A DNA stretch of 64,000 nt, taken from Mytilus trossulus. Lineage: Eukaryota > Mollusca > Bivalvia > Mytilida > Mytilidae. The DNA is taken from contig NC_086374.1 of assembly GCF_036588685.1 (NCBI RefSeq), positions 63,486,457 through 63,550,456 on the forward strand, read 5' to 3'. Shown here piece after piece: positions 25,310-37,160 of this stretch. The first letter of the stretch is position 1. Every line of letters begins with the position of its first letter. The translations under genes were made by a program, and so were the position numbers. Below the pieces are notes generated by a model. The model had not been told where the DNA came from. It was given only the letters and a program-made list of their open reading frames with translations, and made no database searches.

Positions 25310-25705
25310 TGCATCACAGTTGTGTCAAAATAAAATCACAAAAATATTGAACTACGAGGAAAATTCATAACGGAAAATCCCTAATTAAATGGCAAAATCA
25401 AAATCTCAAACACAGCAAACAAATGGATGGGCATATTCCTGAAATTGTACAGGCATGTTCTTATGTAGAAAACCGTGGATTAAACCTGGTTTTATATCCA
25501 GCTTAACCTCTCACTTGTATGTAGTCGTATAAAATTCAATTATATTGACAACACTGAGTAAAATAAGACACAGACATAATAGGTAAAAATGTCATAAATA
25601 TGGGCATTTCAGTCAACATTGTTTTAATCTTAATTACTATAAAAACAAACAAAGACGTAACAAAGAAGAACAATATGGCATATAGACCAGGCATATAAGT
25701 GTCTG
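25310..25705 (+). repeat. Dispersed mussel repeat (AATATTGAACTACGAGG family)
   Basis: Contains AAATCACAAAAATATTGAAC, GAGGAAAATTCATAACGGAA, TGGATTAAACCTGGTTTTAT, CTCTCACTTGTATGTAGTCG and ATATTGACAACACTGAGTAA. Short fragments of the same family are at about 700-830 and 970-1040. Confidence 0.7.
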
Positions 25706-27440
25706 GATGACAAAATGACAATCAAATCAAAAAAGACTAAAAACAAAAAACAAAAAAAACATTTTGTCTGACTAACACTAGAAAAAGAAAAGAAAACCAG
25801 TATTATGGCAGACATTTGCCAACCATTGATTAATATTTACATTGGTTTTTCCATTTATAAGTGAACTGATCGAAATTAAAAGGGAGAGGGTTGTGATCGC
25901 CAAATCATCCCCGATACATGTACATTTCCTGGTCCAAGTGAGGAACTTGATAAACGGTTACCTTTCTTCGTGTTTGATGTTTAATTTCTAAATGTTCCTT
26001 TGAAGAAAAAAAAATCTTGCTAGTGGAACTTTGATTTTGAGAATCTCTGGTAAATTGTGTGTCATGTTTATTTTTAGATTTGTGCTTTTTAGGGCTTGGC
26101 ATATCGTGTAGACACGTTCTTGTGATAAATATTATATGTTGACATTAAGCTGTCTTGTTGGGTTTTCTGTTTTTAGAATGCTGACTTAAAGACATATACT
26201 ATTAGATGCATTTGTTTTCATTTATCAGAATCATACGTCAGTGCTTAGTTCAACTGTTCGATTTTCCTTCAATACAGTTCTGCATCACATTTATATAATA
26301 AATTACCCTCAGATCATACTTATCTTAATGAGGAAAGAATTGCAGCTAAAGATGCTATTCAAATAGAATTATTCATGTGTGGCATATTTTATGCACGATT
26401 ATACTGTCTCTCGTTGATTGAAGCATTAACGCTAATGTTCATAATAACGAACTTCTAATAAATTTCTCAAATGTGTAACATTAAATACCAATATCTTAAC
26501 ATATAAAAATCCACCTTTACTTTTTCTAAACTACAAAACGCAACTTATCAGTTAAGTTTATAAACTAATCAATTCAATAGCATTGAAAACTGGTTGTTTA
26601 TTTACTAAATGAGTAGGAACATATACATGTTTTGTGTAAGCACCATGTGATCTGCTGTGATGATTCCATGGCACAACACAACATTTATTTAAATCGGCCA
26701 GATGATTAGGTATATTACTATCACATGTCAATATATAAAACTGACTATACCTTTGAATTATGATGACTTGTATTATTAATTGCAAAAAAAAATGATGTGT
26801 GCAGATTCATTCTCCCTAAATGATATTTTTTCTTTAAAAGAACTCAGTTGAAAAAAAAATCAATTTGTTCAAACTCTAGCTTGCATTGCCTTGCATTGAA
26901 GTAAGGTTGCAAAAACCTGTAACTGCAATTTAGGACTGTAGACGATCGAAAATTATGTATAAACAGGATTAGCAATTGTAAGGCATATCTAAAACACCAC
27001 AAATGATAAAAAAAACATCAAGAGTGATAATGCCTAAACAAACAAACAGTTAGAGAAAAGTTTTACATTAATACTTGTTTAACTGAACATGAGAACTGCT
27101 TGTATGTATTTACCCACATTGCAGACTATTTTAGGTTATTTACTATATAATGTAAAGTGGAGGTTCGTGAATTTTCCTCCTAGATCGGTATGATGTACTA
27201 TTAATATGGCATGGGTTCCTATGTCGCTGATGTACATAAGTTGGGAAACATGCGGAAACAGATATTCGACCAATATCGCAAGCTACTAACGATATAAGAT
27301 AGTGGTAAAACGTAGAGAGACAAACGTCTTCATTACACGCAAATATTAACATCGATGACTTTGAGATTGATTAACTTTGCGTTCCCGAAAAATATTGAAG
27401 ATGTTACATACGAAGGAGTTAAACGAACGATATTCGTTTA

Positions 27441-28790
27441 TCGACAACTTATCGAATGAGTTGTGCATGTACGTTATTTATATCATATATCAGAATTCAC
27501 TTTAAAGGCAACATGTAGCGCTGAAAAACAAATACGTAGTTGAAAGTTTTGTTTAAGTATACTTTTTCGAATTATCAAAAATATTTTTTTTTAATTTTTG
27601 GTAGTTTCTGATTATGAACCCTTTAAATGCAACAAAAACATGGGACATTGACATTAACTCTTTAAAAAAGTTTGTTGTGACGAAATTTCAGATTGATTTT
27701 ATATAGTCGTATAAACTTCTCGCTATTGCTGTCTTGACATATAATTATATATAACACTAATTACTAGTATTAATTGACTAATTATTCTTCGTTGTCAAGT
27801 TCCATGGCCCGCAAAGTATGTTCCCATAATTGTTATCTGAAAGTGAACTGTTCACTTTTAAACCACTTTGCATAATTGTGTACGGGTAATTATGGTATAG
27901 CTATTTCTTGAATCAAAAAATGGTAGGATCATTGTGTTGTTCGTTATTATAACGTTCTGGCACTACATTTTGCATCGCGTTCCATTCGGATTCTTTTTTT
28001 CATATCCGCTAAACGCCTCCAATGTCTACGAAAGAATCTTAGAAGGAAACTGTTTAACGCAAACATCCGAAAGTAATTTGAGTAATTATATCAGTTCCGG
28101 CTCTGGGTATTTAACTGTCGATAGTACGTAAAAGTAAGCTGAAAATAAAAGTGGCAAGTTGGTTAAGTCTATAAAGACGGGAAATATAGAAATAAAGCTA
28201 TCAGTACTCTCAGTATACACAAAAATAGTATAAGTAGACCATTCCATAAGTGTATGGTAATTGTAACTGTTACCATACCAAGATAGTCCTAAGCCATTTT
28301 ACTGAGCAGAAGACCAAATAAATCCGTAGCACTTGATTTTGTTCACCTTGCCGTTTTATTACTGTATTTCCTTTGTTATTCATGTATTCATTTTATAAAG
28401 TAAAATTGAAAATTTAGAAAATTATGTTTAAATCGTTGTTGATATTACTTCCTGACATGGTCATCAACTTTAATATGTATTTTTTTTTAACCTGATCTTA
28501 TAAATAATATAATCTGAAGAACTAACCATTAGATGACCGCAAGTTTCTTGCGGATGGTCTGAGAAAATAAAATCATATCTCTATACTTGAAAGTTATGTT
28601 CAGGTACATAGATATACTCTTTTTTAGACAAGTTCCTGTGTGGATGATGTATAAATGGCAAGGAATTCATCATCACCGTAATAACAATTATAGTGTTCTA
28701 TTCATTGTTTATCGAATAATCGGGTTTATTATTGTATATTATATTTATGTTTGTAAATAACAAACTTTAAGGCAACAGTAAAATAACGGT
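27441..28790. other. Intergenic sequence with one exon-like frame
   Basis: AT-rich and mostly featureless apart from the candidate at 27901-28131. No repeat family recognised. Confidence 0.35.
27901..28131 (+). CDS. Possible isolated or broken exon, unrecognised
   Basis: An open frame entered from a possible acceptor (GGTATAG) encodes NGRIIVLFVIITFWHYIL and then a hydrophilic stretch (NASNVYERILEGNCLTQ, SNLSNYISSGSGYLTVD), stopping near possible donors (GTACGT, GTAAAAG). The layout of a short basic start, hydrophobic anchor and polar stem would suit a type II membrane protein, but the nearby ATG at 27920 is out of frame and no family is recognised. Either a broken exon or chance. Confidence 0.2.
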   Translation, partial: LFLESKNGRIIVLFVIITFWHYILHRVPFGFFFSYPLNASNVYERILEGNCLTQTSESNLSNYISSGSGYLTVDST

Positions 28791-29060
28791 GTTCAAAAGT
28801 CATAAATCGTTTGAGAGAAAACAAATCAGGCTTACAAACTAAAACGAGGATAATATATCAACTATAAAAGGAAAACCAAGTATCAACGGGAACACTGAAG
28901 TGTAACACAAACAAAAGCCAACATACATAGAAACGAACTATTTAATAACAACTGCTATGTTTCTGACTTGGTACAGGACATTTTAAGAAAAAAGGGGTTT
29001 TTAACCTCGTTTAATGGATGAACAAACCCCTCTGTACAACAGTCATATATTAGCAGATCT
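28790..29060 (+). repeat. Dispersed mussel repeat
   Basis: Contains AAAAGTCATAAATCGTTTGA, GGCTTACAAACTAAAACGAG, CCAACATACATAGAAACGAA, CTATTTAATAACAACTGC and CTGACTTGGTACAGGACA. Relatives lie in units A (about 11050-11240) and B (16715-16940). Confidence 0.7.
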
Positions 29061-29829
29061 CATGGAATACTCTAACGAAAAAACATTTTAATATCTTTGT
29101 TCTTAAAAGATGTTTGCATGAGTATATTTATTGAAGAACTCTATTTATATAACAGGCAATATAAGGGATGCTATTTTGCACTCGATAATATCCGCGTATT
29201 TATCATGTTTATACGAAATACTGTCGTTTATCAGTCAAATGCTCAAGAAATTTCTGCGGCAAAATTACACTGGTATGACCTCTCAAATTTCAACAAATTG
29301 TGCATAGATCTAGTTTTAGACATGAGGCTATCTTTTATTCGATGGTGCATTTGTTTTTCATAACACAGTAATGCTTTAATTATAATATATCCAAGGTGGA
29401 AAATTTTGTATAACTGTTTTTATAAACAACCGCTCTTCATAATAATTACATTAGATGTATGTTTCATTATAATACTTCATTCTAATTGGCTAATTGCATA
29501 TCATTTGTAAAAAACTGTCTCTCCAGTGATTTTTACTATTATACAAAAAAAAAGGATATTTACATCAATTACAAAAACTTTGAGACCGTATATGCTATTA
29601 TATATCAATGAGATAACATATAAAAGAGGTCATGGAAAAAAAATAAGGTCATTTGAACCTGTATTTTAATTGCACAAAACAAGGAACAAACATCGAGGAT
29701 TCAGAAAATGCTGTCAGTAATTTAAAATAAGTTGCATGTGAGCTATGGCAATTTAAAAAATGGTAGAAAAACATCCGGTTCTTTTCAGTTCCTATTATCA
29801 AAGTGAATCAGTTTTAAAAAGTTTCTTTT

Positions 29830-31320
29830 TGTGAGGGAATTCGATGTTTGCTATACCACTGTTCAATCCAGCGCACTTTATGACAATACCACTATTATCA
29901 ATTAGAATGATTGTTTTTTGCGGTGTTTCAAGAAATTATTTCACTTTGAAGTCATGTATTATTTGTGAAACATTTAATGTTTGAAAAGGGTGAATTTTCT
30001 GTATAAAGTCAATAGTTATATAGACTTTTGAAGCCCAAACTTTCTATTGCCTAAAATACGCAAATGAAAGTTCCAAAAACTATATCAATAGAGAACGACA
30101 TGCTTACGAAATTATGGCAAAACTTTTGGTTAACAAATTTTTATTCATTATTGCAAAATAATTAACTTAAAATATCTGACATTTTCTCCCTACTCAATTT
30201 ACCCCTATCTCTTGTTTTGGTGTGGACCGGTCATTGTTATTGAATTTTATACTGCACTCATTCTATTTGAGCAGACTACATGCGTTGACCATATATATTT
30301 CTATGTCATATACAGTCACTGACCTAATATCACTTTTCCTCATTAATATTTAAATAGAAATTGTCGAAATTATATGTAATTATTCATACGACCTCTTCGA
30401 CCTGTTCTTGTTTCCAATGTAAACAACGATGCATTTAACGACTCACACTTGTTTCTTTTACAATTTTTGGGAAAACATATTTCACTTATTAATATTTTTT
30501 GTTTGCAACCTATAAATCATTGTTTTATGTTTATTGTTGATATTTTAGTCTGTAAACAAAAGAAATTGTTCACCATTGATTGCGTTTTTCAACAGCTAAT
30601 GATGTACATTTCATCGTGTTGTATATTTCTCCGCCTGTGTGATATGAGGCTTTTTTAAAGGGGGATTTCCCCCAAAATTTAAATCAAAGAAATAACATTA
30701 ACACACTAAATAACAATTGAAAATGTTGACATATCAACGTCCGATATGTCAAGTCAATGCACTATTATTGTCTATTTTTTCAGTTTGATTGGTTTAAGTT
30801 CTTATCAGTGTACCTTCAAACTGTTTATGCTTTTCATACATGACTATTGGTTAAACCAGAACGTGCATGAATGTGTAGAGTAACTTAAATGACCTTCAAA
30901 CTGGACACTGGACCGGAGTCCATTTTATGTTTTATCAATGGAAATAAAGGTATGAAAAGTAAGAATTGCCACTTCTATTTTCACAAAATTTCCCATATAC
31001 ATTTTTGTTTAAAGCCTGTTGCGGAGAAAAAAGGCGAAGTTAACCATTAAGACGTTTAATTCCATTAAACACGTATTTTTTCGAAAGGAAATGCCAAAAT
31101 ACATTTAACGCACGGCTTCGCCAAGTAAAATTATTGTTGATCTGAACAAAAAAAAATAATTTCAGTCTCATTTGAATATATTAATTACGATAAATCCCAA
31201 ACTTAAGTAGCCATTAAGTCAAAATATGTCCGATCTGCCTATATTTGCACATCAAAAGTCAATACGATCGTCTTAAGGTCAATTTCGTCTACCTCACAAA
31301 ATCTTGTTAGGCACTATTTT
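29830..31320 (+). repeat. Old copy of part of kringle-gene intron 1
   Basis: Collinear with 1560-2480 through the blocks listed there. This copy lacks the two dispersed repeats found in the other, so those probably inserted after duplication. No kringle exon follows it. Confidence 0.55.
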
Positions 31321-32575
31321 TTATAATGGGATTATGAATAAATCAAAGAAACTGTTTGTGGTTTACTAGTATATATCCTGCAATATTTAATCGCATGCCA
31401 ATTTCCAATACACAAGGTTAAGAATTATACTAAAATAAAATCCTATTCATCGGTAACACGAAAGAATCTAGAGTAACAGGAATTGCAGAGATGACAACAC
31501 GAAGGAACTTTATTTCAATACAATTCCTTTGTTTGAAATGTTTAATAAAAATGAAAAATGCCTCATTACAAATTGATCAAAAATGATTTGATTGTCCGAA
31601 AAACAACAGTGGACAACACTATTTGGGGTTGAATATTTCATTGGAAGACATATATGTAGGAGCGTAAGATTGGCAATAGTTGGTGCATTATGTACTTTGT
31701 TTAAACTGAAACTTATAAACTTTCCAAAGCGTTTATTAGATTAAAATATAATTGCCGGTGAATGATAGAACCAGAAAGTTAGACATGTTTTTCCTATTTT
31801 GTTTCATATATGATAGAACACTGTTAAAACATCAATGCATGTCGTGCTGTATTCATTAAAAATAAAAGGTTACTCGTGCATAAAACCTATTAATCTCATA
31901 CGGATTATTGATAGATGTAACGAGGTTTATAATAAAGATATAGTTGCAAAACATGTTAAACATCATTATTTCCTTAATCAAAGGAAAAAATCGGCATTCC
32001 AAAACATATCAAAAAATAATTATATATGATTTCATCATTAATTTAATAAATAAAAATTTAAAATGTAATACTTAAGTCGATGATTTGATCAAAGAATCTA
32101 ATTACAGCAGAAATCTAATATGAATAAATAAAATATGTTTTGAGAACATAAGTATAATTGTATATGATTGCTACGATTATTTATGGTATTTTGACCTTTG
32201 ATAGAATAAAATTATAAACCTGGAGAACGTTGATAAGACGAATTTTTATAAAAATAAATATTTTACAAATTAATTTCTTTGTCGATTTTGTTATAAGGTC
32301 TATATTGATTTTAATTTAACACAATTATTGTTCATTAGAAAATAATAAAATCCTTAATTAATTATTAACTTGTAGGTCTTATATTTCATAAGAAGGAGGA
32401 GCAAAGCTATTTGTTTACCCCAACACCTCGCAGGGCATAAATTTGTGATTGGAAACACCTGGATCATATTGATCAATAGCATAGGTAGATTTTTAAAAGA
32501 GTATATAGGTTAGGGAGAAAGAGTCAGGAGGATCTACAATACTCACAAATTATTTGTTAATTGATGTCTGTAAAT
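31321..32575. other. AT-rich intergenic DNA, nothing recognised
   Basis: No repeat family, splice pair or convincing frame was seen. The short frame at 31835-32029 has no support. Confidence 0.35.
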
Positions 32576-32579
32576 GTTC

Positions 32580-32720
32580 ATTTTTCATGCTCTTCAACGT
32601 TTTACTTGTTTGGCTTTATAAATATTTTGAAATGAGCGTCACTGAATAGTCTTATGTAGACGAAACGCGCGTCTGGCGTACTAAATTATAATCCTGGTAC
32701 CTTTAATAACTATTTGTAGA
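32580..32720 (-). repeat. Reversed fragment of the TTTCGTC repeat
   Basis: Reads CTCTTCAACGTTTTACTTGT, TTGAAATGAGCGTCACTGAA, AGACGAAACGCGCGTCTGGC and CTGGTACCTTTAATAACT, the reverse complement of the left half of the ~346-bp repeat. Confidence 0.75.
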
Positions 32721-33129
32721 TAAATGTGTACATATGAAGTCTAGGTCGATTATTTATATTTTTAAGGGAAGAATTAGAAGCAACAGTGGTAAGATAAAAA
32801 GAGGGATGAAAGATACTAAAGGGACAGTTAAACTCAATATCTATACTAGTAAAACCATTTGAAATGTACCAATCAAACGAATCGTTGCATTCAAAGAGAA
32901 ACACCATCTGTTCGCCAAAAGAATTTGAAGGCCTATTCCAAGTTTCATCGTTAGCTCAAGTGTCTAAAGAAAATCTGGAAGCACGAGACACAGACAAAAC
33001 TAAATATCCGATGTCGTTTTAAATTCGGTTAAATCTTTTAAAACTCGTATCTGGAATCAGCACACAATCAGCTAGGGTACGCCTTTACCGATATAAGCAC
33101 AATTTTTAGATACATGTTTTGCTACGGTG

Positions 33130-33400
33130 CCGCCTTTGGGCCTGTCCCAAGTCAGGAGCCTCTGATCTTTGTTAGTCTTGTATTATTTTAATTTTAGTTT
33201 CTTGTGTACAATTTGGAAATTAGTATGGCGTTCATTATCACTAAACTAGTATATATATATGTGTTTAAGGGCCAGCTGAAGGACGCCTCCGGGTGCGGTA
33301 AATTCTCGTTACATTGAAGACCTACCTGTTGGTGACCTTCTGTTGGTTTTTTTTCTATGGTCGGGTTGTTGTCTCTTTGATACATTCCCCATTTATATTC
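33130..33400 (-). repeat. Reversed copy of the GGAATGTGTC dispersed repeat
   Basis: Contains GGCCTGTCCCAAGTCAGGAG, GGACGCCTCCGGGTGCGGTA, AAGACCTACCTGTTGGTGAC and TGATACATTCCCCATTT. The minus-strand frame over it is repeat-derived. Confidence 0.75.
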
Positions 33401-33919
33401 TCAATTTTATTTGGGTATAGAAACCAGGAGCATTTAATATATCTTTTTTTTTAAGTTTCTGATGTTCTAAGAATTAAATAACATGTATGCATGCATGGTG
33501 TTTGTTTTATAATAACGTTTTCATGATAAAAATATTGCAGTCTTTTATGAAGGAAAGGGAATTGGGATCTGTAACTGTAACTGTAACATTTTCAAAGGAA
33601 GATTTGATAAAAACTATTAAACAATAATTATATGTAAATACAGTAAATACAGTAATTACATATAGCTATAAAATGTCGACGTCTCTCAAATTATCTAAAA
33701 AAAACCATTTTGATGCGTATTATACTGTAACTTGTGTATGGCTGTGTGCCAGTTATGTTGAAATCTAATAATGATTCTTTGAAACTTCATAGTAAATTCA
33801 GTGTGCTCGCTATTATTAGATAATCTGCTAAGTAGTACACATCTGTGTATTCATTGAAATACGAGGAGACTGTTGTGAAGGTGAAGGGTAAGTTTCATTC
33901 AAATATTCTTTCAAGACAA

Positions 33920-34540
33920 TAGTTATCAAAGGTACCAAGATTATAATTTAGTAGGCCAGTCGCGTTTCGTCTATATAAGACTCATCAGTGACATTCAAAT
34001 CAAAATGTTTATAAACCATACAAGTACAAAGTTGCAGAGTATTGAGGATCTAAAATTCCATAAAGTTGTGCCAAATACGGCTAAGTTAATATATGCATGG
34101 GATAAGAAAATCCTTAGTTTTTCGAAAAATTCAAAGTTTTGAAAACTGGAAATTTATAAAAATGACCACATTATTGATATTTATATCAACACCGAAGTGG
34201 GCTGGTAATACCCTCGGTGACGAAACGTCCACCAGCAGTACGTGGCATCGACCCAGTGGTGTAAATAGTTATTAAAGGTACCAGGATTATAATTTAGTAC
34301 GCCAGATGCGCGTTTCGTCTATATAAGACGCATAAGTGACGCTCAAATCAAAATTATTGTAAAGCCAAACAAGTACAAAGTTGAAGAGCATTGAGGATCT
34401 GAAATTCCAAAAAGTTGTGCCAAATACCGCTAAGGTAATCTATGCCTGGGATAAAAAAAATACTTAGTTTTAAAAACAGGAAATTTATAAAAATAACAAC
34501 AAGTTATCATTGATATTCATGTCAACACTTAAGTGTTTGG
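33920..34540 (+). repeat. ~346-bp TTTCGTC repeat, head-to-tail dimer
   Basis: Unit 1 starts at 33921 and unit 2 at 34267. Landmarks are TATCAAAGGTACCAAG, CGCGTTTCGTCTATATAAGA, GACTCATCAGTGACATTC, AAGTACAAAGTTG and CGACCCAGTGGTGTAAATAG, which forms the junction. Partial copies elsewhere in the window begin and end at different points of this unit. Confidence 0.8.
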
Positions 34541-34544
34541 ATTT

Positions 34545-35310
34545 TTTTATAGCCGCGACCGACATAATGCAGTAAGCAAGTGTGAACGGTAGTTAAGGTA
34601 ACATAAAAATGTCCTTCGAACATTATTATTTCTTCCCGACACATTTATTTCTTAAAAATTTAATTTTAAAAGACCAACAAAGCAAAACATTTTTATTTTC
34701 AAACCATTTTCTACTTAATTGCGAATTAAAAAATGACCGATCATCAACGACAGTGTCGCAGGAACTGAAAATAGGCAAATATTGCAGTTATAATAAGTTA
34801 CACGATTCTCAAGTGTGCAACAATACAGTAAACATGAAAACGATAGTTTTCCCCCGTTCTGCTGTACCGTATGTATCGGACGTCGATCGAAACTAAAACT
34901 TAATTAGTTAGACAGAAATATAGAAACCATGAAACAGGAAAACGATGAAAAGAATGAATAGTGTGATTGAAATTTATTGTTATTTAAATATAACTCCGTA
35001 GAATGTCAGCATTTTGTTATCTACTATTCTAATTACTTTGGTTTACAAAATTTTGCCTGTGAGCGACATTATTAAGGCCATTATGTCACATAACCATAGG
35101 CAGTGATAGGTTTATGGCAGGTCGAGGAGTTCAAAAGAGAAAATTTATAGAAATCATTCTATTTCTTTTCAAAGCCTCATTGAATAGATAGACCGATGCC
35201 TAATTTTCCTATACATGTGGGTCTTTGTGTTATGGTGATTACATTCGTAACGTAATAAACAGATAAAACAATGTTTACATTTTTAGGTTTTGAACAATTG
35301 ATTTGGTAAA
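34545..35310 (+). other. Upstream region of the innexin gene
   Basis: Not obviously repetitive. It probably contains promoter or 5' UTR. A TTTTTAG acceptor at about 35280-35286 lies 24 bases before the ATG, suggesting a 5' UTR intron. A 95-codon frame at 34609-34896 opens with ATG but resembles nothing I recognise. Confidence 0.4.
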
Positions 35311-36242
35311 ATGATTTTCAACTTTTACAAACCAACGGTTAACTACGGAAGCTGGGCTGACAGATTTAGCAGTACTTGGACTTTTCTACTTCTGTTGATA
35401 TTAGCACTTCTGACTGTGTGTCGCCACTACAAAGGACCAAATTTTATTTGCAAAACACCACCTGAATTTTCACGACATTTGAACGACTTTACTGACGAGT
35501 CATGTTGGTTATCCAGACAAATTTTACCATCTGAATCATTATTACAAGGATCTCTCTCAGGTTCAGGAGATCTAAATATGATGGTAGTAATGGATGACAA
35601 GGACAGTGCAAACGAAGACAGCAGACGAACCCTGTACCAGTGGCTTCCATTAATTTTATTCCTGCAGGCACTTTTGTTTTTGTTACCCGACATCATTTTA
35701 AGGATTTGTGAGTCAAGTTTTGGGTTTGGATGCCAGAAGCTTTCAAAAATGATACAAGACTACAGGCAATATTCTGCAGACGACCGAAAATATTTGGCAA
35801 TAGAGATAGGGTCATATCTTCATCAAGAGTTTAGTGAACGTTTGCTTAGGATCCTACCTTTTGGTATTTTAACAGTATTACTAGCCTTCGTGAAATTGTT
35901 GTTTTTCGTCAATGCAGCTACACAGTTGATCATTCTAGAGGGATATTTATCACCCCAAAATGTCACTTCTTATGGTCAATATGTATTCGAAAGTATAATC
36001 AACACCAATTATTCAACAATAGCGTATTCGCCTGTATTTCCACGAGAGGTATTGTGTAACCGTAAATTTCTTCAAGTGTCGAATGTGCAGTCGTACATGT
36101 TTCAGTGTCTAGTACCGGTCAATGAATTTAACGAACAAATCTGTTTCTTTGTTTGGATCTGGCTTCTGGTAGTTTGTATAGCGGCCGGTACCAGTGGGAT
36201 GTTGTTCCTTGTAAAGTCATTATTACCTATGGTGAGACAAAG
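35311..36242 (+). CDS. Innexin exon 1 (TM1 to TM4)
   Basis: 932 nt from the ATG to the donor CAAAG|GTATGA, ending in phase 2 (AG of an Arg codon). The frame read past the donor hits a stop at 36285 and loses innexin similarity, supporting the splice site. Confidence 0.92.
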
Positions 36243-37160
36243 GTATGATATTACTTTCATATTATCATTATTTGTTATCCGATGAAACGTGTATACTAGT
36301 AGTTAGCCGCTATCCATCATAGTTTCCCGTTATTTCCAGTGACAGTCTAAGCTCCCTGTCCTTCATCTCGACCGACATACATAGTCATTACAGAGCGGGA
36401 CGTAAATGACAAGGTACAATAAGGGCCCTTCGTCCTGAATATAAATGAAAATAGTCCATACTTGAACAACTGCACGTGCTACCGTTAAAAATTAACGTTT
36501 ACTCTTTACTACATAAATATATCAAAGAATCTCATCATCTAGATACACATTTCGTTCCTAAATCTTTTTGCGATTAGTTTTACCAGCTTCACATGGTGGT
36601 TGGAAGAGTTTCAGAATTTCGTAACATGAAACTCCGGGTCATTTATCACAATCATTTTTTTCTTCTTTAAGTTTTGCCACGCTATCAACATTTTTATTTT
36701 AAATTTTGATTCAGAATATTGTTTTTGGTCATCTGCTTGACCATGTAATTGGGGATCAGATTTTTATTTATGAAAACAATATCCCCCAACATGAAGTTAA
36801 ATGGTCGTTCACTTTTTTATTATTATTTTTTTCAGATACATTAAGAAGTACCTGAGTATGTCAAATATTTCTGTCACGTCAGCTGAGGTCAGTTCTTTCA
36901 GTGGTACTACGATAGGGCAAGATGGTATCATAGTTTTAAAAATGATCGGCGATATATCATCTGATATCTTGGTAAAAGACATTGTCATTCAAATCTGGAA
37001 TATTCATAAATCAAAGGAACTACAGAATATGGTATCAGTACAGCAAACGCCTTCGTTTCAAGAACATATCACCGGAAGTGCTTCGGGTGGTCAACACATG
37101 ACCAACTTAACGCCTGCTGCTTCCCCTGAAATGATTGCGATGGAAAAAACTGGCGTGTAA
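35311..37160 (+). CDS. Innexin gap-junction/hemichannel protein (gene span, two exons)
   Basis: Joining 35311-36242 and 36836-37160 gives 1257 nt, 418 residues plus stop, a normal innexin length. Visible hallmarks: an N-terminal WADRF motif; TM1 (about 24-38); a first extracellular loop with Cys47 and Cys65 (FIC and SCW); the family signature YQWLPLILFLQALLF at 109-123 opening TM2; TM3 at about 184-203; a second loop with Cys249 and Cys266 (VLCN, FQCLVPVNEFNEQI); TM4 at about 279-300; and a cytoplasmic C-terminus with the IGQDGIIVLKMI block. Innexins form intercellular channels or single-membrane hemichannels in protostomes. The second loop has two N-glycosylation sequons (NVT at 217, NYS at 233). 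The ATG is preceded by an in-frame TGA. Which innexin paralogue this is cannot be told from the sequence alone. Confidence 0.93.
36243..36835 (+). other. Innexin intron
   Basis: 593 bp, GT-AG, with a T-rich tract before the acceptor TTTTTTTCAG. No exon or repeat recognised inside. Confidence 0.8.
36836..37160 (+). CDS. Innexin exon 2 (cytoplasmic C-terminus)
   Basis: 325 nt entering with one base that completes the Arg codon, then YIKKYLS, and the conserved IGQDGIIVLKMIGD...DILVKDIVIQIW segment shared by innexin C-termini. The tail after it is Ser/Thr/Gln-rich and ends EKTGV before TAA at 37158. The sequence shows no PDZ-type ending. Confidence 0.9.

Larger units (their letters stand above)
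24460..26290 (+). repeat. Local direct duplication within unit C
   Basis: 24460-24770 plus 25085-25320 match 25708-26000 plus 26050-26290. Shared blocks are GACTAACACTAGAAAA, GGGTTGTGATCGC, TCCTGGTCCA.GTGAGGAACT, GGGCTTGGCATATCGTGTAG and ACAGTTCTGCATCACA. The first copy is split by a TTTCGTC repeat at 24772-25065, and 25310-25705 is another dispersed repeat, so the copies are about 1.25 kb apart. Confidence 0.7.
23510..27440 (+). repeat. Tandem segmental repeat, unit C
   Basis: Third copy. The octamer block is at about 23658 (6.2 kb after B) and the CACCATGTGATCTGCTG block at about 26640. The right end (27350-27440, GCGTTCCCGAAAA...ACGATATTCG) matches 16040-16100 at the end of unit A. It also contains an internal duplication (24460-25320 and 25708-26290). 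Confidence 0.6.

Noticed and set aside
36243..36285. Innexin frame continuing to a stop at 36285
   Set aside because: It loses family similarity after the donor at 36243, while exon 2 restores the conserved C-terminal block in the right phase.
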